Assembly: GCF_014805625.2 (NCBI RefSeq)
Contig: NW_023998423.1
Span: 593,390 to 657,389, forward strand
Source of the DNA: Glossina fuscipes
Lineage: Eukaryota; Arthropoda; Insecta; Diptera; Glossinidae
Reading direction: 5' to 3'
DNA: 64,000 bases
A program made the position numbers and the translations under genes. Below the pieces are notes generated by a model that ran no database searches, was not told the DNA's origin, and saw only the letters and a program-made list of their open reading frames with translations. This document shows positions 1-13,234 of the stretch, in pieces. Position 1 is the stretch's first letter, and each line of letters opens with the position of its first letter.

Positions 1-1040
1 GGCATAGAAAAAAAAATTTAATTAAAAAGTGAATTTTTGAAATGAAAAACCAGTCGTATTGATAATACTCTCACCCAATTACAGCTCTATTTAACGGCGT
101 TTCCTTTTCCACTTTTCACATTCTCACCATCTCTTTCGCAATAATTTTTTTATTATTTTTCCCATACTACTACTCGTGTTGATAATCAAGTTGACTAGTT
201 TTTGTTATGATAACGATTCTGTTCTGGATTCTATTTAGCTTTTGGCACTTTCCACTAACAATTTGTTTGTTAATTCAGTGTTCTTTACTTTCTTCACTGG
301 TTTATGATTCAGTCATCAATGGATTGGTGAACTTAAGGACTGATGGAATGGGTGGCGCAGTAATAGAAAGTATTTTTACTTTTGTATTCCTGTTACCACT
401 GCGAATGGATATTGCAGAGATCATGATGAGATGCTAATTGAAAAAGTTTTTACTTTGATTTTATACTTTGTTTTTTGTTGTTTTCGGTTGTTGTTATCTT
501 TTTTTTATTTATACAATTGATAACTCTATGAAAATACACTTAACGGAATGCGAGTACTATTGAACTCTAGATAAAAATCGCGCAAAATAAAAAGTTGTTT
601 TCAATATAACATTTGAATATAAGTAAATAAGTAGGTAGTAGTGGTTGATAGTAAAAGTAAATAGAATTATTGTGCATGCTATGTGCTAGTACCCTACACA
701 CAAGGAGAAGGAATGATAGAAAAGTTATCTTGTTATACAATGTATAAACCGCTTATTATTATGATTATTTTACCTTTTTATTTCATTGTTTGTTATTTTA
801 AAAAACGATAACATTTTACTAAAGGTTTGAAGTTCTTTCAATATATTTTTCTATAATAAAGTTTTTTTCTCGAAATACTATATGTGTATTAATATATACA
901 TATTAGGGATATAATAATTATTATAATTTATACCTGTATTTCGTTAGCAAAATTATGTAGTTGAAAATAACTTCTTTTCCTTTAGAGAAGCAATGCAAAT
1001 ATAGGTGCATTAACTTGCGCAAGTTAAGAACTTGTAACCA
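1..1040. other. AT-rich non-coding DNA
   Basis: The stretch is AT-rich with many short A and T runs. The open frames are short and hydrophobic, as expected from random AT-rich sequence. I see no gene, RNA or recognisable mobile element. Confidence 0.5.
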
Positions 1041-1055
1041 GGCAAAACTGACTAT

Positions 1056-1330
1056 TTAATATCCTACATCGCTTCATCTAATATAACTCTATTTTCGTCT
1101 TTTTTTCTTATGTAACCAGTCACGCACCTGATTTCACCTATACATGATGGCCAGAAGGAAGTGGGAAAGGACAAAGAGATGAGCAGTGGGTGTGAGGGCA
1201 ATCGTGTTATGTCTTTACGAGTCGGGCACACATTGTGGCTACGACCAAGTATGGTTAATTCGCACGCAGATTTGAATCCGTGAACATCGAATTCCCAGTC
1301 GCTACTCGTACTTACTCGGCTACTCCTATG
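1056..1330 (+). repeat. Terminal motif of dispersed repeat family A followed by tRNA-like sequence
   Basis: The 19-bp string TTAATATCCTACATCGCTT at about 1056-1074 occurs again at about 51788-51806 and resembles the left end of the family-A elements at 1756 and 4918. At about 1230-1285 there is a weak tRNA-like arrangement: a box-A-like AGTATGGTTAA and a box-B-like GATTTGAATCC. The spacing is too short for a working tRNA, so this is at best a SINE relic. Confidence 0.35.
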
Positions 1331-1736
1331 TTTTGGACAGATTTAATAAACGCGGTCTGTTTGCATAACAAGCTTAAGGCTTTTAGCCAGAAAAATAAAA
1401 TTTACAATCGGTCAACGCCGACTGTTATAAACCGCTACATGCGCTTTACTTTTAGTACTCCATCTGTTTGTGTCTTTTATACTTTTAAGCACTATGCAAA
1501 TTTTACAGCAAATTAGCTTAGCGTAGAGCTTATCCCAACAAACCGAATCGCAGAAAACGTGGAGAGTAGACCTACAATGGTTCACGTAATAATCAATGGT
1601 ATAAAGCGCCTACGGAAACAATTACCGGCTTGAATAGAGATGAATGGAAAATTCAAATCATAGTTCATATGAGAACTGTTTTTTTAAAAATATATTTTCG
1701 AATTATTGAAAATAAACAAGCAAGAATGCTATATCC

Positions 1737-3115
1737 GGCCAAGGCCGGCCGTTAGATACCCTACACCACTTCGCTTAATGAACAATACACTAAAAAATGC
1801 ACATATTTTTATGTAAAAGCATAATTTTCATGAACGCCCCCGTATTGAAAGATACATAAATCGTCAACGAACTTGGTCCGCATTTAGACAAGTTTATTTA
1901 CTTTTCATAGATTTGTTATTTTCCAATTGCTTCCGTAATAACAAACCTCACGTTAGACTTTGCCGCTTGCTTTCATAATAGCCCCAATATAAGGTGGGGT
2001 CTGAAAAATAGATCTACGTTATCCAAAGTCCCTAAGGTTGATTTATTGAGGACAAATGTTCATCATAAAATATCAAAAATTAGACCTCTCTGGCATAAAT
2101 ATTCTTAGTTTTCATTGGCTTCGCATCCAAAACATAAATTTGCGTAGCCAAAATTCGGTAAGGTAAATTTTCGTGCTAAATTATTTTTATAAAGGAGTCA
2201 GAATCATCTAAATCTATCTAACCCTCTGTGTCGGTCTCCCAGTCAGATGTCTGTTAATGCATTTTTGAAAATCGTTCGGTTCGGGTAAATTTTTGATCAC
2301 TCCCCATATAACGACTTATTTTGAAAAATTGTTATATGAAAAAAATTATATTTTTCAAAATTCGACAAAGCTCGCTGAGTCATGGTACTTTGATATTCTA
2401 AATTGATGTGAAAAATTTTGTCCGTGCTGAATCTTTATATGGTAAAAGGTGTAATTATCAAAGTTTCATAGTAAGAAGTGGTTCATAATAGTAAATTGAC
2501 AGGGAAATCGCACGTACCAAACTTTGACCATGTAGGTCAATTTTTTGAATACCATCGCAGATAAGAATTCCTAGGCAATGTAACCACTTATATGACCAAA
2601 AGTCAACAACAAAAATGTTGTTAAAGTTTTGTGATGGACATTTGTTTATGGAAGTAGTTTGACATAAAAATTAGGCGGACTGTATTTGAACGAAAGGGAT
2701 TTATTATTTGGGCACAAGAAATAGGTTAAATTTTTTAAAAGTTGTGACAAAAATTGATTCATAGCAGTAACTTAGCAAAAAAATGAAGACTAGGGAATTT
2801 GGATCAGATAGCTCTATGCCGTGGACCCTAATACATAAGCAGTTTATCATGAAAAGCAAGGCCTTATGTGGAGAGAAAGTTTAATTTCTGGTTTTTTATG
2901 ATGGAAATTGGAAAATAATAAAATTTTTAGACATTGCATTAAGTCCAAGAAAATTTGGATCGCGCCATGTGATATCCCGAGCATCAGGCAACATGCGGGC
3001 TTTCACGCCTTTGCATGAATATAATGTGCAATTTTTTTTGTATTATTTCCAAAACGAGTATATAATTGTACAAGGCCAAAGATATCTAATGGTCGACCTC
3101 GCTTGACTACAATGT
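1737..3115 (+). repeat. Dispersed non-coding element, family A copy 1, with terminal inverted motifs
   Basis: The left end carries GGCCGTTAGATACC followed by CTACACCACTT. The right end, near 3080-3112, carries a diverged inverted version (GATATCTAATGGTCGACC). The body from 2240 to 2885 aligns by eye with 5000-5645, with shared blocks such as CATAATAGTAAATTG, ACTTAGCAAAAAAATGAAG and TATGGAGAGAAAGT. No coding frame survives. The inverted ends and lack of coding capacity suggest a non-autonomous DNA transposon, but I do not recognise the family. Confidence 0.55.
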
Positions 3116-4904
3116 CGTCATTTATCGGATACCGTTCTGAATAAGTCGTTCTTCAGGCGAAAACCACCTAATGTCAACCAAATGTCAATACAACGTTTCG
3201 AAAATCGTGGTCCGTAGGTTGAGCACAAGTGCGCATCGAATGACATACGACAGACAGACGAATAGAGAAGCTTAAATCCCATCAAGCAGTTATTTTGAAT
3301 CGATCGATATAATAAAAGGTGGATAGTTGGCGTTCTTTTGAACTCATAAAAAAATTATTTACGTCTTTAGTGCTCATCCTTTGATGCTAGTACATAACAA
3401 TTGTGAAATATTTTGCGTCAAATGCGGGCTTACCTACGTGCATCTACAAATTATTTCTGCCAAATTATCGACTAGATTTGACATAAAGCCATAATAGGTA
3501 ACTCTTCCCATTTTGTTAATTACTTCACACGGAACACTCAAGTGATTAAATCTAAATCGATTTAGGAAATTGTAAACAACGTTACACGTGCTAGTTCTCT
3601 TTTTCCAAATAGTTTTCACAAACAATTTTAAATTTTGCCCTCAAGGGATTTTGGATTTCCTTCTTATTAATCTTGTAGTAAATCAAAGGTTAAGTATTTA
3701 GATATTTATAAAATTTTCCAAACAATTGATATCTAAAGCAATCAGGAAAATTGTATCATTATGTGTCTATATACGTATGTAGATATGTTAAATATTCATA
3801 TACGTATGCCCAAGAGGTATCTACAAGAATTCATACACACATATACTGCATATGTATTCCTGAACACGAACTTTCGTTAAAGGTAAAGCTTTCTCGAGCA
3901 TATGAGTTACTGTGTACCTAAACGTAAACACAAGTAGCACGAGCTAGTAGCAACTAATCAAGCAAGAATTTAACCATTCATCTTTACAAGCATTCAAGCA
4001 TTTACCAGTGCATACATATATTGTACCAACCAGCTAACCATCCATGCTTTACTAATCTTCACTAATGCTTGAAATATAATTTAAGACAATTTTGAGTAAA
4101 ATTAACCTTGAAAGTGGTTGCTATTTCCACTACTTACACTTACCCAATAAAATCATTATTATAGTTAAGTGTAATAATAATATCCACACATTACTGTACA
4201 TATACGTTTTTTTTTGCATTACCAGGCACTATTATTTTTCACTAATAATAATAATCAAAAAAAAAAATTAAAAAAGTTCATTAATAAACTTTTCCTTTTG
4301 TTTGCTGGCTTTCATTAATGACTTCAACTACGAAAACTTTTCCATTGTTGTTCTATTAGTTCGCATTGTTTTTATTTGATCGATTGAAAAAAAAAAATAT
4401 AAAAAAAATTTTATTCTCATAAACTGCTCTCGTGAACATTGAAAAAAAAAAAATTAAAAAAAGTTTTACTTTAAAAATGTTTCCATTAATTTAAATGATG
4501 TGTAAAAAGTTATATGAATATTATTTTTCACTTAAATGAAATCACATCGAATACTCATAAACGTTGATTATTTCACGAATAATATGAAAAGACACCTAAG
4601 TCGTTCGTTCTCTTTTCTCGATGGTCGACAGCGCATGTCATGGGAAATTTTCTCTTAGATTATTTGTGCAGATTTTGTACAAAGTCTTTATAAAGCAGAC
4701 AAAAAATACCAAAGAGAATTGGAAGAGAATTGGTATCGTTGGTAGACAGTCCGTTGGACGAACATGTGCTGTTAATATTTTAGCGTTTTGAAATTTATTT
4801 TCACATTGAATTTTGAAAAATGTCACAACTTTCTTTCGACGAAATTTAAAACTTTCTATATATAAAAAGCTTTCTTAATTTTTTAAGATATTTGGTTTGT
4901 AAAC
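3116..4904. other. AT-rich spacer, no gene seen
   Basis: Around 3200-3330 there is a faint reverse-strand trace of the tephritid-type dispersed repeats (a CAGACAGACG block). The rest has oligo-A and oligo-T tracts (for example 4255-4275 and 4385-4465) and many scattered start and stop codons. I see no supported gene. Confidence 0.45.
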
Positions 4905-5715
4905 TTCTATAAAAACTATATCCTACACCACTTGACTTGTAAGGGAATAATAAGTTTGAGCGGAGGAACTTAACACCCAAATCTTGACGTTGTATGACCC
5001 AAGGACGAATGATATTAAAAATTGTTCGGATCGATCAACTGTTTCGACCACTTCTCTTATAACGAAAAGTTTTTATATAGCAAAAAATCGTAATTTTCTT
5101 GACAAAAGTGCCGAAACTCTTTCGAAACTCTAAATTGGTGTGAACACTTTGAACCGACTGTCGTAATTTTTTGAACCCCCTCGCATATAAGCATTCATAT
5201 GGAAAGTGAATCTTTATCTGTACAAAGGAAGAATTTTCAACATTTCAAAGTCAAAATTGGCGCATAATAGTAAATTGGCAAGGAAATCGATCTTACAAAA
5301 TTTTGCCACGTAGGCCTATTTTTTGGATATCATAGCAAATAAGGATTCTTAGGAAGCGTAAATTCTTATATATATGGCAAAGAGGGCTAATTGATATAAA
5401 TTTGTTTTTGGAAGTAATTTGACATAGAAATTAAGTGGACCAAACTTGAATTATATGGGTTTATTTTTTGGACCCAAGAAAAAGGCTACATTTTTAATAT
5501 TTTATGACGAAAATTGATTCGTAACAGCGACTTAGCAAAAAAATGAAGGATGTGGGGTTTGGATCATATAGCTGTATTTTTTAGACCCTAACATATATGG
5601 AGGTTATCATCAAAAGCAACCCCTTATATGGAGAGAAAGTCTAACCTTGCAATGTACGGGTTTTCATGAAAATAACAGCTCTGCATGAAAATGTATGTAA
5701 TGGTCGGCATAAGCC
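4905..5715 (+). repeat. Dispersed element, family A copy 2
   Basis: It begins with TATATCCTACACCACTTGAC at 4917-4936, matching the left end at 1756. It then follows the same order of blocks as copy 1 (GTAAATTGGCAAGGAAATCG, TTAGCAAAAAAATGAAG, TATGGAGAGAAAGTCTAACC). It ends near a diverged right end (TAATGGTCGGCATAAG, about 5699-5714). Copies 1 and 2 differ by many substitutions and indels, so both are old. No coding capacity is seen. Confidence 0.6.
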
Positions 5716-5859
5716 CGATTATAATGTTTTTCTTTGCTAAAATTTATCTGGACGCAAAAAATGAATTCATGTACTGACGAAAGAAAAAAAAATGTTTAGT
5801 ACTAAGATTAAAGCTATAAATTTCTATAACCAACGTCGGCTGTGGCACAACAGTATATT

Positions 5860-6160
5860 AAGTTTCTGCGGGAGTATACAACAGACAGATGGTCTTGAGA
5901 CAGGCCCACCTCTGATTACTGATCCGAACTGAGCTAGTCTGTCCGTTTGGTTTTTTTTTTTGAACTTGCAGCTTGCATTTATTGAAATACTTGGATGAAG
6001 TTGGGCAAACCAACATCGTTTTGCCCAAGGGACGGGAGCTTTTGAAAATGGTTAAGATCGGACCACTTCTCCGACTGCTTCTAATATGGGGTGTGACTTT
6101 GAAAATGGTTATATGAATAAGTGCGATAAGCGAAGTGGCGGGCCGTCTTGTTTTTCGGGA
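5860..6160 (+). repeat. Dispersed repeat fragment (family A core)
   Basis: It contains a TCTGTCCGTTTGG block and a degraded form of the core shared with 24555-24760, 27830-28060 and 30895-31150: CCCAAGGGACGGGAGC, then GGACCACTTCTCC, then GTTATATGAATAAGTG. It may be a second insertion next to copy 2 or its displaced end. Confidence 0.4.
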
Positions 6161-8640
6161 AGTGACGTATTTGAAAAATTTTTTTGAGGGATTGAAGAAG
6201 AGTCTTTTAAAAAGTTTTCACATTTTGTTCAATAAAAAATTTATTAGTTCGGCTTTGTGAGAAAAGTTGGGTCAAGCCGAGTGTTAAACAGCCTCGCCAT
6301 TTTTTTCGGCAATAATCTAGAAACCTCTTATGTTCCGATAGCTATATAAGTTTTCGTATACGGATTCTTGAAATGTAAGTTTTCCTATGACTAACAAAGA
6401 TATTGTTGCCGTCTGCCGGTTACAAGGGTTATCTTTTGACCGTTCCTGAAGTAATGACTAACAAAAACAGAAAAAGATGTCTTGCATTTTGATTGCCATG
6501 AGGGCAAGCCGTGCAAAAAGACCATTTATAAAATCCTCATAACAAATCCACTCTTTAAAACTCTATCCCAACATAACTATTGCAAGCTTGCAACAGGCAA
6601 TAATTTGTCATTAATTAAAAAACAATAAAACGGATTTGCGCCGTTAATAAAATGTACGCAATTTCTCTCTCGAACCAATAATTTTTCTTTGAACAACAGA
6701 TTTGGTGTTTTAGTCTTTTCTATATATTTTAACGTTGCTTTATGTTCTGATTATTGGAAGTTGATTGTACCTATTGCAGAGTATTAATCGAACTTAATTT
6801 CATATTGGATTACGTTGAGAACTCTAACTCCCAGGAAAAGCAGTGCAAAGTAAAAGTTTCAAAATACACCACCTATTAACCATCAATATCCTGTGTAAAA
6901 AAGTAGCTGGAATCTAATTCTTTAATCAGTGTTAGCTTAAAGTTATAATGTTACCAGTAAACACTTAATTATGAGTAACTTGCTTAAATTTAATAAAGGA
7001 GAAATAATCCATGTATTAGAAGGGATTGAAGAGGTTGGCCTTAAATTTCAATTCCCTTATACTCTAGTGATTTTTTGTAAAATATCGATTGATAGTTTAT
7101 TAAAAAATTTTAGTTAGTTTTTGAAAAGATCTGTCAAAAGCTAACCAGTGATGGAAATTTTAGGTGTTTCAATAGAGAATCTAAAAAAAAAGCATGCCAG
7201 TAAAAATTTTACCAGGAGGACGCAGTATAAAATAATGATTTTACTGGAAAATGGGACGTTTTAAGGTTCGTAAAGAATTTGATGCTCCTTAAAACTTCTT
7301 CGGTATCGTTCTTGAATAAATAAGGGGTCAATATAGACGACGAAATAATAAACAAAGGCATTATAGTGGATTACGGCCCATCTTTAAATATCTGATACCA
7401 TCCTACGGATATTCACAAACAATTTTTCGAAATAAAGCGTTCTACGGGAAGTGACTGGAAAGGGGGTCCGATCGTTGTTGGATACGGACCACAAGCTTGG
7501 CGGACATACAAGCAAGAAAGTGTTTTTGAGTCGATTGTAATTAAAAAAGTTAGGTCTCTTTCACGTTCTTCTGGATATTGCACACATCCGCACAAACTTT
7601 ATACACCCTTGTACCACAAATTGTGTAGGATATAAACATTACAAATGTAATTGATTTTCGACTTGGCGAAAATGGATCTTATGCGACGCTAAATGGCATC
7701 CATGCGTAACTCTTATCTATCTTCCTAAGTCCTGTTTTCTTATGTGAAAGAGTACGTTATATAGAAAATTTGTTTTAACCCTTGCATTTCGAGCGAAACC
7801 TATTTAGCGAAATTGGCAAAAATATTGGAGAAAGCTTAAGAAATGATGCGAAATGGTTTGTTGAGCTGAATGAAGCCTGCTCGCAATCCCCGGTGTTGTC
7901 AAAAAATGAGTTTGCTTTAATGTAATTATTACAATATCCTCGTCGGTCAAAGAATATCGCTTAGAGCGCGCTTATCAGAAAGGTCGATATTATCTTTTTG
8001 AAATTTTTCCAACATTTTTCTGTAAGTTTCCTTTCTTGTTATTCGTACTAAATACAGTGGCGTAATTGAATCTTACCAGTGGTCATGGGTCACCTTCGGT
8101 TTTGCTACGTGAGTGTAAATGCGTTCGGTGGTAAGTAAAGATAATTGAAATTTTAAATGAATATTCAAAGCTTTGCGGTAGACACAATACAAAGCTTCCA
8201 AAAAGAGGTCGAATTGATTAAAATTTGAATGATTTTCTGGACGGCCATTAAGCTTATTCTTCAAGGAGAACACGGACATAATGAAATTAATGGTGTAAAA
8301 AATTTTTAATTCAAGCTGGAACATTTGTGTGTTATGCGTGTACGCGATTATTACAGTTTTCAAAACCCTAGATAGCGATTTGTAGAAGTGGAGTTATCTT
8401 CATTTAAGGAAACAATCCTCCGCTTTCAGCAGAAATGTGTTAGGCGATAATTAAACATACGCTAGAGGATAGGAAAGCAAGTAAAATAAAAGCTTGTACA
8501 AAAAAGGACTGGGTTAATTTTAAAATGTCCCTTCGCTTCTCATGACGCACTTTACTGAAAGATAATGTTAAAAACAAATATATAAAATTCATGGAAATCC
8601 AATACAGCATAAGAGAAATTATTTGTTATTATCTTGTTTT
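6161..8640. other. Spacer, no recognised gene
   Basis: The longest open frame is a 96-codon reverse-strand one at 8073-8363; it resembles nothing I know and may be chance. At 7605-7635 an inverted family-A-like end (GTGTAGGATATA) is visible, so part of 6350-7635 may be a further decayed element. No gene can be supported. Confidence 0.4.
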
Positions 8641-8644
8641 ATTT

Positions 8645-9065
8645 TAATACACCCTACTCGTTCATCCATATTGTATGTAACACCCAAAAGGAAGCTTCAT
8701 AGACTCTATAAAGTGATCAGAGTAAAATTACGAGTTGATTTGGCTATGTCTGTCTGTCAGTGTGTCTTCGTGTCTGTAAGGTTTGTGTTGTCGGCACTTT
8801 TCTGGCCGTAAAAATGAAGATATCAACTTAAAGTTTAGTAGAAACATTGGAAGTTTCTGCATACAGGTTGGTATTAAAGATGGTTCAAATTGGTGGAAGT
8901 GGAAGCGCGCAGTGGAGCGTACACTAAACGCAGCTCCGTTTCTTCGAATACAAATTTTTGGATATTTTTCGTTACTCTAAATTTATAAAAGTTCTCCACA
9001 TGTACTTTAGGAAGCACACTACTCCATAAGTACGAAAATGGAAAACATCCGCCATTCGCACACAA
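8645..9065 (+). repeat. Dispersed repeat family B, copy 1
   Basis: It starts with ACACCCTACTCGTTC and contains ATAAAGTGATCAGAG, TCTGTCTGTCAGTGTG, then CCGTAAAAATGAAGATATC. The block order is one I associate with very common dispersed repeats of higher flies. It aligns with an inverted fragment at 12890-13050 and a direct one at 13235-13345. The short overlapping open frames here are not genes. Confidence 0.5.
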
Positions 9066-12000
9066 ACTTACAAGTGATTGAATTCAGTTTTTCCAATTAT
9101 TTGAGTATTTATGCTCGTTTATCATACGGCAAATGTTTAAAATTATTTTGTATACTTCTTAAATGAAGATATTATATCTGCCTAAAAATGGCTTAATTTT
9201 AAAATGAGTACGGTAGACTCCGCGATTACTTTCTTCTTAATTATACCAGCGATGTGGGATCAAATAATAGAACTTGGAGAGTACAATGCGAAAAGCAGAG
9301 GGGAGGGTATGCGAGATTCGGCCTCCTCCGAATATAACTTTCTTACTAATTTTTCTTTTATATTCTGCATACGAATTAACGGTATAATTCAAGAATCATT
9401 CATTTTCTTAATTCAGCTTTGCTTTTATGTGTTATTTACATTTTCACCGCATAACGAAGTCCTCTGGAAAAATAAATATGCAGTTGTTTTATCAAATAAT
9501 TCCCTGGAAATTGCCTTAAAAGCCCGGTGCATAGAAAATGATAAGAAAATAAGCGTTTTACGCACAACATTACTGGCTTAAATAAAAATTGCATTTCTCA
9601 ATATATATATATATATGAGCAAGCGAAAGATAGTGGATGACTTGGAAATGTAAACGTGCATAAATTGTCAATTATGTTTATTGGTTTTCAAGAGCAATCA
9701 ATTATATCGACTTATTGATGCACACCCGCGCGCTTACATACTACGCTGAAATTTATTTCCTTTTTTCGCACGCTTTCTTTCCAAAAAGGAACGATTTTCT
9801 CATTACGCTATTGTATGTTGAAGCAAATACAAATGTTTTTCTGTATTTCTCTCCATCTCGCCCTCTTTCCAAATGTTCCTTCTCTTCTCTGGCATTTTTA
9901 TTATATAGTGAGTGCTGTTATAATTTATCGTACATGAATATAAGAAACATTTCCGTTAACTTCCGCTTTTTCAGACTATTTTTTTGTCTTTTTATTTTCC
10001 TCTAGACCAACGTATACGCAAACACAAGAGCATGCATACTAACGTGCATTTCGAACAATTCAATACTTCTCAGCTATAACACGTTTTTTCTACATATATG
10101 CAACTGTGCTCTCATACGCTCAAGCTCCCGTAATAGATTATTTCCTGCCTTTAGTCATAAGAAAAGAGGGGAAGAAAACTATAATGAAAATAATAATAGA
10201 ATAAAACTAAAAATGCACTTCTTCTTATTAGGTTAGTGTCTCCTGTTGTAATACCATATAGCAGCAATAATAAAATCAATACTAGTAATAATTGCTTGTA
10301 GTAGCAAGTTCGTTATATGTGCAGCAATGTGCCAGTCAAGCACGATTAATTTATAACATGAGAGATATTTTCCAATTAAACTCAATTGAAAATGGATTAT
10401 TGTTGTCGACATTATGTGTGTATGGCTGCGTGCGCATGTGTGCGATTATGTATTTACAAAAAGAAAAAACAGGAAACAAATCAAAAAAAAAATTACCAGA
10501 AAAAAGGCCACAGATAACTTTCACTGCCTACGAAAACACAGGCAAGGAGTAAACATAAATTCAAGGTTCTATAAACAATAAGGGTTGTCTCACAGCATCG
10601 CTGATTCGACTACAGTTTATCTAACATCAATAGCTACACACTTTCCCTATACACTTCTACGATAGTAGTTATATATTAGATTAATCGTATATTTGTAATC
10701 TTGACCGTCGACTACACAAAGTTAACTACCATAACCAGTTTTGTCTGTATCTCCGTATGTCTCTATGTATGAACGTTTTCGAAATTGCAAGTGGAAAATC
10801 CGTCTTCGTCTAAGGTTTTTTATTGCTCTCTAATACTTATTCTTCATTAGATTTCAAGAAAATCGTTTCATGAACCCGCAAACAACTAAAATGTAACCAT
10901 TTTTCTTCCCATTTAAAAAAAAATAGCCGCAAAGTTGTGGAGCTTTAACTATAATATTTTCTTCAATAAAATCTCTCTGTAAAGTTCGAATCATAAAAGT
11001 GTTCATTTTTCTTTTTTCCTCTCCTTTTTTTTCTATACGTCTTTAATTTTATTTCCGAATGACTTCCCTTTCATGCTTGAAAATCAGTAAAATCATACTT
11101 AAATTTATTGAAAAGTCGTTTGTAATTGACAGGGAGAATATAATGTATTAGGTTTGGAAACAAATTCTTTCCGCTGAAATTGGTTGCTTCATAAAACATA
11201 GCTGACGCATTCAGTTTTCCCGAGATCCCGTCCTTAGGTAATGACGTTCGAACGCTGTAAGTTTCAGTTGTTTGCAGGCTATCCTGCAGTGTATATTAAA
11301 ATTTAAAAGATTTTATGTCATCACAGCTGCAGCTACGGAAATTATTAATTTGGCCTGAAATGAAAATACAGTAAGCTACGAGATAGTTATAGCCGTGAAA
11401 ACGATGAAATTCACATACGTCCGTCCGTCCCTCGCACAAACAGCCAAAATCACAAAATCATTTTCAGCATTGGCTTGGAGATTTTATCGCATCTCGCTTA
11501 TTTTGTTATTTCAACTCCTCCGACTCACGATGTTGCTACGGCGTGAGTACCCGTAGACTACCCGATAAATCCATAATAAGAAGTTTATAGATAATAACGA
11601 CGCATACTTCGATCATTAAGCTTCGCGACAAGTATTATTATTACGATTACTTAATTTAGTCGGAGAAATCAATCGTAACATTAAAGTCTTACAACACTGG
11701 CATCTACGGTTGTCGGGTTTTACTGAAAACTCCGTCGTTCATTAGATTTGAACCCACGATCATTGAGTTGTTGGTCGGGGTCGTTTGCCTACTCGCGCAC
11801 TCAGTCGAAATTTGTGACATATATATTTTAGGCAAAGTTGCATTTTATAAATAAGAGGAATGCATTTATTTTCACATCTAATATTTATATCGTACAGGAA
11901 AACGATACGATATGCAAATGTACGCAATCGATACATTAAGGGAATACTTTTCCGGATTATGTGTTAAACATATATTAATCTGATGATGGGTATTGAAAAA

Positions 12001-12889
12001 TTCGCCTCAAGCCGTATATAATTTATTTAGCTTTTTCGTCACATTTTGAAAATTCACATTCTCGCACCTATATGCATGCATTTGAAAGTGTAGATGGTCG
12101 GGTGCATTTTGAGTGCAGTCATCTGTGTTCATTAGATACGGTAGGTGTTTGCACAATCTTTTCCAATGTAAATTTTAAACAAGGTCGTTTTGAATATTTC
12201 ACACACTTTCAGTTTTTCACTTAACTCTGATGATTTTATTCTAGCAAAAAAAATAATAAATTTTTTAAAATTTTTTTGAGAAGGATCACTAACATCTGTT
12301 CAGCATTCATTTTAATTTTTTTTTCTTCTCTCCAAAATATAATTTTTAAATATATTTGTATTTCCGTAGCAGTATTGTGGAGTCAGGTGGAGATAATATT
12401 TCAAGTGAAGAATATTTCTAAGGTAGAATTTCGCCGACGCTCAAAAATGTTATTCATATTTCTAAAAAACAAAATGCTGGCGAGGGCGGGTCGCAAAAAA
12501 CCGACTGGAACGTCCTGCCACAGGTTGCAATTCTTCACTTCGCTGAAAGCTATTGTTAAGAGAAATGAATCTACCACGTCATAACGTCCACCATAATTAA
12601 TTTAGAATTAACACACTTATCTTGTCGCATTCTATTCATCAAGTCCCTTGATTTCATACACATATCGATGGTACTGTTGAGAAAAACAAAATACTGTAAG
12701 GTATGCTATCCACTACGTTTATTTTACAGTTAGCGCAATTTTAGGCGTATTATAGGTCTTCATTTGAGGAATGTGGAAATTAGTTTTAAACATTCTGCCT
12801 CGTTTGCGTTACGCTTGACAAGCATGAAAGCCCAGAAAAGTGAAAGAAAGGAAATGTAACCATTTGTAACTCTGTAAAAGTGGAAAGTT
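9066..12889. other. Spacer with an (AT)8 microsatellite
   Basis: A perfect (AT)8 lies at 9601-9616. An open frame of 125 codons at 9204-9581 and others of about 90-100 codons have random-like, hydrophobic composition and no family resemblance. Apart from the tRNA-like relic near 11740-11815 (listed separately) I see no supported feature. Confidence 0.45.
11735..11815 (-). repeat. tRNA-like sequence, probable SINE relic
   Basis: Read on the reverse strand, the stretch has a perfect pol III B-box match (GGTTCAAATCT), preceded about 45 nt upstream by GACTGAGTGCGCGAGTAGGC, which could derive from a tRNA D-arm (box A). No acceptor-stem pairing is evident, so it is not a functional tRNA gene. It is better read as the tRNA-derived head of a SINE. 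Confidence 0.35.
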
Positions 12890-13050
12890 TGAATTTTTTA
12901 TCCTCTATGATTTGTGAGTAACGAGCAAAAGACTACACATTTTCGTTTGGTAAAACGGAATCGCGCTCAGTTGACGCTCCACTGCGGACTTGTGTTCCGA
13001 TCACTTTAGCCTATTTTCAATACTAACCTGCGTGCAACAACTTCCAATTG
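12890..13050 (-). repeat. Dispersed repeat family B, inverted fragment
   Basis: The reverse complement shares CGCAGTGGAGCGT, an ATTGGAAGTT block, a CAGGTT(A/G)GTATT block and CCGTTT in the same order as 8840-8945. It lies about 200 bp from a direct-orientation fragment at 13235-13345. Confidence 0.45.
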
Positions 13051-13234
13051 ATCTTGCACACTACTATTAAATTACATTAGATTAATCTACAAAATTTGTA
13101 GCGTTTGTAAAAAAATGGAAAAAATCGGTCAAGTCTACTCTATATTGTAATGACCCATAATTTTATTTTTTATATCTTTATAACGCACGGAAGCAAACAT
13201 TAAAAACCTCATATAAGTTCTTAGCTAATTTCAA

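Noticed and set aside
1230..1290. Possible tRNA gene
   Set aside because: The box A and box B look-alikes are too close together and no acceptor or anticodon stem can be drawn.
8073..8363. 96-codon reverse-strand open frame ending near a donor-like GGTAAG
   Set aside because: No homology was recognised and no matching upstream exon or promoter is visible.
8623..9065. Three overlapping open frames on both strands
   Set aside because: They all lie on dispersed repeat family B and conflict with each other.
9204..9581. 125-codon plus-strand open frame
   Set aside because: It has no recognisable domain or splice context, and its length is not unusual for 64 kb of random sequence.
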